From contig DATENM010000001.1 of assembly GCA_035275065.1 (NCBI GenBank), positions 62,001 to 126,000 on the forward strand: 64,000 bases of DNA, in the 5' to 3' direction. The notes below the pieces were generated by a model, which saw only the letters and a list, made by a program, of their open reading frames with translations, did no database searches and was not told where the DNA came from. The translations under genes were made by a program, and so were the position numbers. This stretch comes from Blastocatellia bacterium. Lineage in GTDB: Bacteria; Acidobacteriota; Blastocatellia; UBA7656. Below are positions 58,057-64,000 of this stretch, piece by piece (the stretch's first letter is position 1; each line of letters opens with the position of its first letter).

Positions 58057-59412
58057 TTACAACTCTGCGAGACGTTCGAGCTTGCCGGTGCTATCGCCGA
58101 TGCGCTCGGCCTGCACGCCCATGCGGTCGAGCAGCGACATATACAGGTTGGTGATCGGCGTGCCGCTCTTATAGACGACGTGCCGCCCCGTTTTCAGGCT
58201 GCCATCGCCGCGGCCCGCGACAACGACCGGCAGGTCTTCGTGGCTGTGGCGGTTGCCGTCGCTCAGGCCGCTCAGATAGACGACCAGCGAATGATCGAGC
58301 AGCGTCCCGCCGGCTTCTTTCGTCGCCTTCAGCCTGGTCAGAAAATAGGCGAACGTTTCGGCGTGCAGACAGTTGATTTTGGCGACCCGTTCAATCCAAT
58401 CCAGGTTATTGCGATGATGCGTCAGCGGGTGATGCGGGTCGGGAACCTCTATCTCAGGGTAGACGCGCATGCTGCCTTCGCGCCCCAACATCAGCGTCGT
58501 CACTCGCGTCAGGTCGGCCTGAAAAGCGACCACTTGCAGGTCGAACATCAGCCGCGCGTATTCGGCGAAGGTGATGGGCACGCCGGCAGGCTTGTCCATC
58601 GCCGGCTTCACTTCCTGTTGACTCTTCTCGACGGTGCTGATGCGCTGCTCGATCTCGCGGACGGCGTAGAGGTATTCGTCGAGCTTGCGGCGGTCTGTAG
58701 CGCCCAGGCTCTTGTTGAGCTTTTCGGTGTCGGCGCGAACCATGTCGAGGATGCTCTTGCGGTACTGAGCGCGGCGTGTGCGCGTCGCCGCGTCGAGGCT
58801 GTAATCGGCCGTGCCAAACAATCGCTCGAATGCCTGACGCGGGTTGATCTCGGGCGGCATCGGCGTCGTCGGCGTGCGCCACGAGATGCTGTTGGTGTAG
58901 GCGCAGCTATAGCCCGAATCGCAGTTGCCGACGGTGCGTGAGTCTTCGCAGCCGAGCTCGATGGACGGGAAGCGCGTCTTCGCGCCGATGGCTTGCGCGG
59001 CGATCTGATCGGCAGAGATGCCATTCTGAATGTCGGCGCCGGCGGTCTTCTTACAATGCGCGCCGGTCAGAACAGAAGCGCCGGCGCGGGCGTGGTCGCC
59101 CGCGCCATCGCCGAGCGCGTTGCCGTTATGATCGTCCAGTCCCGACAGCACCAGCAGGTCGTCGCGGAACGGCTCAAGCGGCTTGAGGATGCGCGTGAAC
59201 TCGAACGCCTTGCCCGCGGCCTTCGGCGTCCAGTCCTTCATGACGATGCCGTTCGGCACATAGACGAAGGCAAGGCGGACGGGCGCTGTCGCATTCGCGG
59301 TCGCGCTCGACGCCAGCGCGGGCACCATCGCATCGAGCATGGGCAGAGCGATTGCCGTCCCCACGCCTTTCAGAAAAGTGCGGCGCGGCAGATGCCGCCG
59401 TGTAATGATCAT
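58057..59412 (-). CDS. DUF1552 exported protein
   Basis: 451 residues. A twin-arginine-like signal is present: HLPRRTFLKGVGTAIALPML. Family landmarks include FVYVPNGIVMKDWTPKAAG, LLVLSGLDDHNGNALGDGAG, DHARAGASVLTGAHCKKTAG and SLLDRMGVQAERIGDSTGKL at the end. Known: DUF1552 is widespread in Planctomycetes, Verrucomicrobia, Myxobacteria and Acidobacteria and is nearly always next to a DUF1592-type cytochrome protein. The function is unknown; a resemblance to the sulfatase/phosphatase fold (DUF1501) has been suggested. It overlaps the preceding gene by 4 bp. Confidence 0.9.
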   Translation of the reverse strand: MIITRRHLPRRTFLKGVGTAIALPMLDAMVPALASSATANATAPVRLAFVYVPNGIVMKDWTPKAAGKAFEFTRILKPLEPFRDDLLVLSGLDDHNGNALGDGAGDHARAGASVLTGAHCKKTAGADIQNGISADQIAAQAIGAKTRFPSIELGCEDSRTVGNCDSGYSCAYTNSISWRTPTTPMPPEINPRQAFERLFGTADYSLDAATRTRRAQYRKSILDMVRADTEKLNKSLGATDRRKLDEYLYAVREIEQRISTVEKSQQEVKPAMDKPAGVPITFAEYARLMFDLQVVAFQADLTRVTTLMLGREGSMRVYPEIEVPDPHHPLTHHRNNLDWIERVAKINCLHAETFAYFLTRLKATKEAGGTLLDHSLVVYLSGLSDGNRHSHEDLPVVVAGRGDGSLKTGRHVVYKSGTPITNLYMSLLDRMGVQAERIGDSTGKLERLAEL

Positions 59413-61910
59413 GACGCTTGATCTCCTCTGCGCATTTGAAACGGCAGGCTGCGAACGATCTCCAGCACGAGCGTCGAAAAGCGGTAATCGCCGGCGGCCA
59501 GTTGTTTAGTAATTTGCTTCACGGTCGGCCGGTCGTAACGCTCAATGCCGCGGCCCAGCGCGTAGGTCAACAGCTTCTCGGTCAAGCCTTCGGCAAAGCT
59601 GTCGCGGTCGGCGCGCAAGATGGCTTTCAGCTCGCGCGGCCCCTTGAACGAGCGCCCGTCGGGCAACGTGCCGGCGGCGTCAATAGCGAACTTGCCGTCA
59701 CGCACGCGCCACGCGCCGATGGCGTCAAAGTTTTCAAGCCCGAAGCCCAGCGGGTCCATGCGCGAGTGACACGAGGCGCAGGTCGGATTGGCGCGGTGCT
59801 GCTCTAACTGCTCGCGCAGCGACGCCGACTGGCCGACCTGCGCTTCGTCGAGGTTGGGCACGTCGGGCGGCGGCGGCGGCGGCGGCGCGTTCAAAAAATT
59901 CTCCAGAATCCACTTGCCGCGCAGCACCGGCGAGGTGCGCGTCGCGTAAGACGACACCGTCAGCACGCTCGCCTGAGTCAAGACACCGCCGCGCTCAGTA
60001 CCGGTCAGCTCGACGCGGCGAAAGTCCGGGCCGCTGACGCCGGGAATTTTATAAAGCTGCGCCAGCCGCTCGTTCAAGAAGGTGTAGTTCCCATCAACAA
60101 AGTCGAGGACGCTCAAGTCCTGGCGCACGATGTTGTCAAAGAACATCTCGGTTTCGCGGCGCATAGACATGCGCAGGTAGTCGTCGAACTCCGGGTAGCG
60201 CGCACGGTCGGGCTTGACCGATTCCAGCTTGCGCAGCTCCAGCCACTGGCCGCCGAAGTTTTCGACCAGCGCGTGCGACTTCGGGTCTTTCAACATGCGC
60301 CGCACCTGCGCCGCCAGCACTTCGGGCTGCTTCAACGTCCCGCGGTCGGCGCAACCGAGCAGGTCGTCATCCGGCATACTGCTCCAGAGAAAGTAAGAGA
60401 GACGCGAAGCCAGCTCGTGGTCGTTGAGCGGCGTCGCCGCATCCGCGCCGGCGACCGTAGCGGCTGCCGATTGGCCGCGCTCAATGCGGAACAGGAAATA
60501 TGGCGAGACCAGCATCGCTTCAATCGCCTGCACCAGACCTTCTTCAAACGAATCGCCGTGACGCCGCGCCATCGTGATCAAGCTGACAAGCTGATTGACT
60601 TCCTGCTGAGTGACCGGGCGGCGATAGGCGCGGTGCGCCAGGTCAGCGACGAGCTTGCGCGCACAACCGGCGGTGTGGTGGCCATCGAGATGACCGCAAG
60701 TGTAGATCAGTTTCACACTCGCCGCCGCGGGCCCTTTCGCCTGATTGTAAGGCCCGCCGATCTCAAGCGCGCCGATTCGCACGCCGTTGGCCGGCACGGT
60801 TTCCGCAAGCCGCGCGTCGAATTCCTTCTTCAGCTCGGCGATGCGCTCAGGCGTCGCCTTCGGCGGCGGCTTGAACTCTGGCGGCGGCGGCTTGGGCCGC
60901 TTCGATGGGCTCGGCCCATTGTAAGCCGGCGGCAAGCCTTCATAGAGTTTGAGCAGCGACACCGCCAGCCAGTGATCGCCGGCAGGAAGGCGGACGCGGA
61001 AGTCCTGGGCTTTGCCGTCGAACTCTTGCCGGTCGGCGGCAAACGACGCCAGACGGTCGGGATCGAACTGAATGACCTGGGCTTGCTGGCCATCAATCCA
61101 CAGGCTGATTTGCAGCGGCTCGGAGCCGGCAGGCCGCTCGCCGCCCAGAAAGGCGCGCAGAATGTATTCGCCATCCACGGGGAAGCGGTGCGTCGCGTGG
61201 AGCGCGTTGGGCAGGCTCAAGCCGGTCGCGTCATAATCCGTGAGCGGCGTCGTGCGCGGGGTGATCTTCTGGCCGGCGCGGTAACGCGCCAGCGTCGGCT
61301 TCAAGAGATCACTGCCGAAGACGGCGGTGCGCGCCAGCCGCTCGGCTGCCGTCAGGTACTTCTCCATCAGCACAGGCGACAGCGACAGCACGTCGCCGAT
61401 GTTGTCAAAGCCGTAGCCCGAATCGTCCTGCGGAAAATCGTCTGCCGGCTTGAGCGTCACGCCGAGCAGGTCGCGCACCGTGTTGTTATATTCGCTGCGA
61501 TTGAGGCGGCGGGCGGTGACGCGACCGGGATCGGGTTTGGCGAGCCGGTCTTGACGGGCGAACTCGTCTTCGATGACGCGGCAGACCTGCGCGACTTCGG
61601 TTTTATCGGGACGCGGCATGCCTTTGGGCGGCATCTCGCCGGTGCGCAGCTTGTGCAAGACCTTCTCCCAGCGGTCGCGATCCTCGGTGATGGCCGCAGC
61701 GTTCTGATAAGCCTCCAGATTCAGCCCGCCGGATTTGAGGTCGGCGCTATGACAGGCGGTACAGTTCGCTTCGATGAAAGGCTGAATGGTTTTGCGGAAG
61801 GCGTCCGTTTCTTCGCTCTGTGCGTGCGGCGCAGACGGCGCTATCGCCCTACAGATCAGCAGGAACAAGATAATCAGTAGACGTGTCAGGTTCTTTCTGC
61901 TCATACGCAT
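59409..61910 (-). CDS. Planctomycete-type cytochrome c protein (DUF1587/1592/1588/1585)
   Basis: 833 residues. Signal peptide (LLIILFLLICRAIAPSAPHA). A heme motif CTACHSADLKSGGLNLEAY is at about residue 50 (PSCyt1-type). Then DUF1587 (RVTARRLNRSEYNNTVRDLL), DUF1595 (LVADLAHRAYRRPVTQQEVN), DUF1592 (LASRLSYFLWSSMPDDDLLG), DUF1588 with a second heme CASCHSRMDPLGFGLENFDA, and DUF1585 at the end. A PA14-like or carbohydrate-binding stretch precedes DUF1595, with Pro-rich linker at 60860-60910. Partner of DUF1552 (4-bp overlap). Suggested roles in polysaccharide or sterol breakdown are unproven. Periplasmic. Confidence 0.93.
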   Translation of the reverse strand: MRMSRKNLTRLLIILFLLICRAIAPSAPHAQSEETDAFRKTIQPFIEANCTACHSADLKSGGLNLEAYQNAAAITEDRDRWEKVLHKLRTGEMPPKGMPRPDKTEVAQVCRVIEDEFARQDRLAKPDPGRVTARRLNRSEYNNTVRDLLGVTLKPADDFPQDDSGYGFDNIGDVLSLSPVLMEKYLTAAERLARTAVFGSDLLKPTLARYRAGQKITPRTTPLTDYDATGLSLPNALHATHRFPVDGEYILRAFLGGERPAGSEPLQISLWIDGQQAQVIQFDPDRLASFAADRQEFDGKAQDFRVRLPAGDHWLAVSLLKLYEGLPPAYNGPSPSKRPKPPPPEFKPPPKATPERIAELKKEFDARLAETVPANGVRIGALEIGGPYNQAKGPAAASVKLIYTCGHLDGHHTAGCARKLVADLAHRAYRRPVTQQEVNQLVSLITMARRHGDSFEEGLVQAIEAMLVSPYFLFRIERGQSAAATVAGADAATPLNDHELASRLSYFLWSSMPDDDLLGCADRGTLKQPEVLAAQVRRMLKDPKSHALVENFGGQWLELRKLESVKPDRARYPEFDDYLRMSMRRETEMFFDNIVRQDLSVLDFVDGNYTFLNERLAQLYKIPGVSGPDFRRVELTGTERGGVLTQASVLTVSSYATRTSPVLRGKWILENFLNAPPPPPPPDVPNLDEAQVGQSASLREQLEQHRANPTCASCHSRMDPLGFGLENFDAIGAWRVRDGKFAIDAAGTLPDGRSFKGPRELKAILRADRDSFAEGLTEKLLTYALGRGIERYDRPTVKQITKQLAAGDYRFSTLVLEIVRSLPFQMRRGDQAS

Positions 61911-61976
61911 GTACTTAAGATATGGAGGCGCAGGTCAGCCGAAAACGATATTATACGCAAGAAGGGCCGGAGGAAG

Positions 61977-62062
61977 AAACCACAGATGAGCACCGATAAA
62001 CACAGATTGTAGAAAAAAGGTCGAATTTCAGGGCTTTTTTATCGGCGTTCATTTGTGGTTTT
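61977..62062. repeat. Inverted heptad repeat, CACAGAT word
   Basis: The left arm (61977-62007) reads AAACCACAGATGAGCACCGA then TAAACACAGAT. The right arm (62035-62061) reads TTTTTTATCGGCGTTCATTT then GTGGTTT. It sits in the 437-bp gap upstream of the DUF1592 gene, which also holds the transposase remnant. Confidence 0.7.
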
Positions 62063-62085
62063 TTTCTTGCTTTTGCGCGGACGCA

Positions 62086-62247
62086 ACAAGTGGCTATGTC
62101 TCGAAAGCCGCGCACTTCAACTCTGTGAATCGCTATCTCGATAACCCCGCGCTCACGGCATGCCTGCCTGAGCTGATCGCCTATAGCGCGTTGCCGCGGA
62201 AAGCTCTTGAATTCGAGTTCGGCATCGAACCGAGCTTCACGTCTATG
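62086..62247 (+). pseudogene. Transposase remnant
   Basis: The plus-strand frame reads TSGYVSKAAHFNSVNRYLDN, then PALTACLPELIAYSALPRKA and LEFEFGIEPSFTSM. This matches my memory of a DDE transposase segment (KGYISKTPHFNSVLNYLENP ... LPLKAVEVDFAVDSTGFST) just before the first catalytic Asp. Only about 54 residues remain and the first Asp region reads FGIEPSF, so it is dead. Neither insertion sequence ends nor flanking duplications are visible. Confidence 0.65.
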
Positions 62248-62347
62248 TAACTTCCGGCTTGCATTCCGTGTGCGTTTGGCTACAATGGCGCAGACAGATA
62301 TTAGGCTGCCACCAGAGCAGTCGGGCGCGTTCGGTTTTTCTCAACTT

Positions 62348-62590
62348 TTAGGCTTTCAGTCTAAGCCACAGCAGTACCGCAACCAGAGCAATTCCCCACT
62401 TAGCTGTATCGTCGGTCGGAGTTTGATTCGATGGCAAACCCCTTACGCCACACTCGCCGGGATAATCTTCGATGCAACCCGGTGTGGCGCAATCGCAATA
62501 GCTGGCGTTATCACCCGGCAGCGTATGCCCCGCAAAGGCCGGAAGGGATAGCCCGAACATGAGCAAACAAACGCAAAGCAGTCTTTTCAT
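62348..62590 (-). CDS. Small exported cysteine-rich protein
   Basis: 80 residues. Signal peptide (MKRLLCVCLLMFGLSLPAFA), a short Cys-rich part (YCDCATPGCIEDYPGECG, four Cys), a linker and a C-terminal hydrophobic helix (WGIALVAVLLWLRLKA). I recall similar small proteins in related genomes with a conserved CDCxxxGC motif but no function. The start has AAAGGAGAAACC upstream, a strong ribosome site. The start codon overlaps the reading frame of the divergent TPR gene. Confidence 0.72.
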   Translation of the reverse strand: MKRLLCVCLLMFGLSLPAFAGHTLPGDNASYCDCATPGCIEDYPGECGVRGLPSNQTPTDDTAKWGIALVAVLLWLRLKA

Positions 62591-63572
62591 GGTTTCTCCT
62601 TTCAGAAGCGAACCTGCGGGATTCTACCAGGAGTTGTTGCGCGGTGTGCTGACTTATCCACAACTCGGCAGCCGGCTGATACATTTGGCAGAACAGGCGC
62701 ATAGCCTTCGACAGTTCGGCAAGGTGAAAGAGTATGGGCAACTGCTTGCGAATCTACCGCTCAAGCCTTATCAAGCCATCGGTTACTACTTCTTAGGTGT
62801 AGCGGCGAATAGTAGAGGAAAGGGCGATCAAGCCGAAGCCAAGCGATTGTTTGAACTTGTAGTAAGCACTGCGCCAGATACCTACAAGGTGAAAGCCATC
62901 CTGTCATTAGGTTCAATATCTATCCGCAAGCAGGACTTTGCTACTGCCGCTAATTGCTTTCAGGAGACAACAAAAACCAGCGGCCTAACCGTGGCGGGTC
63001 TACAAGCAATCAAAGCGTTAAGTATCTTAAAGGCAATGGAAGGCAGTCACCGGCAAGCGGTGAACGATTTGGAGAACATCTTGCCGGTCATTAAGTATGC
63101 GCCCGCACATATCTACTTCGATCTTCTTAACTCCTACGCCGTCGAGCTTGGCGAGGTGGGCCGCAAAGACGAAGCGAGAAACATCATGCGCCATGTCCTT
63201 GCGTCACCATTCGCCTTCGCCTATCCTGAGTGGCAAGATACAGCGGAGGAATTGCGAGAGGCGAATCGTTCATCTGTCGCCGCCAGTCTGGCTCATTACA
63301 ACGTGCTGACGATGCCAGAGCGTGAACCGAGCGAACAGCGTTCATTTGAGCCGAGACCGGCGCGAGTCTTAGACCTGAGCAAATGGAAAAAGAAGATGGC
63401 CAAGAAATCTAACGGCGATCAGACTGAGATAGACATCAGCAACATGACGGCTCAAGACATGGCCATTAAGCTGCTCGAATTGATTACCGAGAATCGCGGC
63501 GACTATAAACAGATGCAGAAGATGTTAGATTATGCACTCAAAGTCTTTTCAGAACCCCACAAACCCGCGTAA
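62559..63572 (+). CDS. TPR-repeat protein of unknown function
   Basis: 337 residues. Helical repeats cover residues 30-240 (GFYQELLRGVLTYPQLGSRL, KVKEYGQLLANLPLKPYQAI, GYYFLGVAANSRGKGDQAEA, KVKAILSLGSISIRKQDFAT). The last 60 residues are charged and end with a helix (MQKMLDYALKVF). No signal peptide, so cytoplasmic. The 5' end overlaps the divergent small exported gene: an ATG at 62559 gives 32 bp of overlap, while the internal ATG at 62589 shares two bases with the other gene's start codon. Base composition is more AT-rich than neighbours. Start uncertain. Confidence 0.72.
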   Translation: MSKQTQSSLFMVSPFRSEPAGFYQELLRGVLTYPQLGSRLIHLAEQAHSLRQFGKVKEYGQLLANLPLKPYQAIGYYFLGVAANSRGKGDQAEAKRLFELVVSTAPDTYKVKAILSLGSISIRKQDFATAANCFQETTKTSGLTVAGLQAIKALSILKAMEGSHRQAVNDLENILPVIKYAPAHIYFDLLNSYAVELGEVGRKDEARNIMRHVLASPFAFAYPEWQDTAEELREANRSSVAASLAHYNVLTMPEREPSEQRSFEPRPARVLDLSKWKKKMAKKSNGDQTEIDISNMTAQDMAIKLLELITENRGDYKQMQKMLDYALKVFSEPHKPA

Positions 63573-63651
63573 TGACTTTTGATTCAGAAATCCCGTTTGA
63601 ACTAAAAGTGTGTTCCCTTTCGTACTTTTGGTGCAAAGCCGCGTTTGCCGT

Positions 63652-63702
63652 GTAGCGCAATCTGTTAGATTGCGCTACATCCATTTGAAAACCGCTCTAA
63701 AC
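63652..63702. repeat. Dispersed palindromic repeat, copy 2
   Basis: GTAGCGCAATCT (63652-63663) and AGATTGCGCTAC (63667-63678) form a perfect 12-bp hairpin with a 3-nt loop. It is followed by TTTGAAAACCGCTCTAA, close to the TTGAATACCGCTCTAA in copy 1 at 24665-24763. It lies between the TPR gene and the convergent ABC permease gene. Confidence 0.75.
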
Positions 63703-63725
63703 TACCGTTCAAATAGACCCTGAGA

Positions 63726-64000
63726 TCATGCGTAGGCAATCGCTTCGCGCACGGTCAGCCGCGAGGCGTGCCACGCCGGCACGAAACTGGCCACCGTGCT
63801 GAGCAGGATCGACACCGCCAGCCAGATCAGCAGGCCGCTCGGCTCGAAGGAGAAGTTGAATCCGCTTCTGAGCATCATCGCGACCATGAAGGTGCCGAGC
63901 GCCTTGCTGACCGGCCATGCGACGAGCGCCGCCAGCGCCCAGCTCAACAGCCCGATGACCGCTCCCTCGGCGACGACGATCAGCCAGACGACCGCCGGCG
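63726..64000 (-). CDS. FtsX-type ABC transporter permease, C-terminal fragment
   Basis: The frame runs from the right window edge to a TGA at 63728-63726. Residues are ...PAVVWLIVVAEGAVIGLLSW, then ALAALVAWPVSKALGTFMVA, and VSILLSTVASFVPAWHASRL followed by TVREAIAYA. The ending (P-x-W-x-A-S-R-L-x-V-R-E-A-I/L) is the hallmark of MacB/LolC-type FtsX permeases. Two membrane helices are visible; the large periplasmic domain and ATPase are outside the window. Likely export of a lipid, peptide or lipoprotein. Confidence 0.85.
   Translation of the reverse strand, partial: PAVVWLIVVAEGAVIGLLSWALAALVAWPVSKALGTFMVAMMLRSGFNFSFEPSGLLIWLAVSILLSTVASFVPAWHASRLTVREAIAYA

Noticed and set aside
60273..61880. 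535-aa plus-strand frame opposite the DUF1592 gene
   Set aside because: The minus strand carries clear heme and DUF motifs. The plus frame has no recognisable domain.

Overview
The window is about 62% GC chromosomal DNA from a bacterium that looks like an Acidobacteriota member, most likely class Blastocatellia. This is an inference from gene content. It carries an acidobacterial-type VWFA protein, large DUF5117/5118-type zinc metalloproteases, the DUF1552 + DUF1592/DUF1587 cytochrome-c pair, an SBBP-repeat protein, a zinc-ribbon/Ser-Thr kinase/YARHG protein, CadC-like winged-helix/TPR regulators and an LPS-type envelope (LpxA, DUF374 acyltransferase, M28 and S9 exported peptidases). No plasmid or phage backbone is visible.

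Layout. 1-1.6 kb: the first 46 codons of a Cas3-type HD nuclease run off the left edge, followed by a small minus-strand operon (GNAT, a zinc ribbon joined to a free-standing DnaK substrate-binding domain, and a 79-aa protein). 1.7-7 kb: an NCS1 permease, a HEAT/TonB protein, a carbon-nitrogen hydrolase, an LLM flavin oxidoreductase and an NTF2-like protein, a set that suggests uptake and breakdown of a pyrimidine, hydantoin or similar carbamoyl compound. 7-9.5 kb: an AlkZ-like protein, a GNAT and a HicAB toxin-antitoxin pair. 9.5-14.9 kb: an exported protein, atpI-atpB-atpE (F0 only), class I fumarase and a DUF5522 protein. 14.9-20.3 kb: ECF sigma factor with ChrR-type anti-sigma, UBP zinc finger, folD, BNR-repeat protein, VWFA protein and tRNA-Arg(TCG). 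20.3-27.9 kb: zinc-ribbon/receiver-like protein with PilT, a glycine-zipper protein, lpxA, an HD-GYP/GAF c-di-GMP phosphodiesterase and a DUF374 acyltransferase.

28.1-29.3 kb is a small accessory patch: a PepSY protein, an XRE regulator without a normal start codon, an inverted-repeat operator, a 59-aa reading frame, and a self-contained unit of promoter, sequestered ribosome site, 32-aa membrane peptide and terminator. I regard this unit as the best candidate for something undescribed. 29.3-35 kb: lepB, a membrane/TPR protein, carA and a prolyl oligopeptidase. 35-38.8 kb: a minor pilin operon (FimT/GspH, PilV, PilW, PilX) whose pilX is split by one in-frame amber codon. 39-47.7 kb: phosphatase, stress-type protein, an exported protein with kinase-like motifs, the kinase/YARHG protein, an M28 peptidase and a nitroreductase. 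47.8-56.2 kb: SBBP protein, MerR-like protein, winged-helix/TPR regulator, large metalloprotease and Nudix hydrolase. 56.2-64 kb: an esterase/SMP-30 fusion, the DUF1552/DUF1592 pair, a transposase remnant, a small exported protein, a TPR protein and the end of an FtsX-type ABC permease.

The most pervasive unexplained structure is intergenic. About a dozen inverted repeats are built from tandem heptamer-like words, each locus with its own word, and they sit directly against start and stop codons. Two copies of a roughly 146-bp composite palindrome and two copies of a shorter palindromic repeat add to this. Transcription units are short and change strand often.
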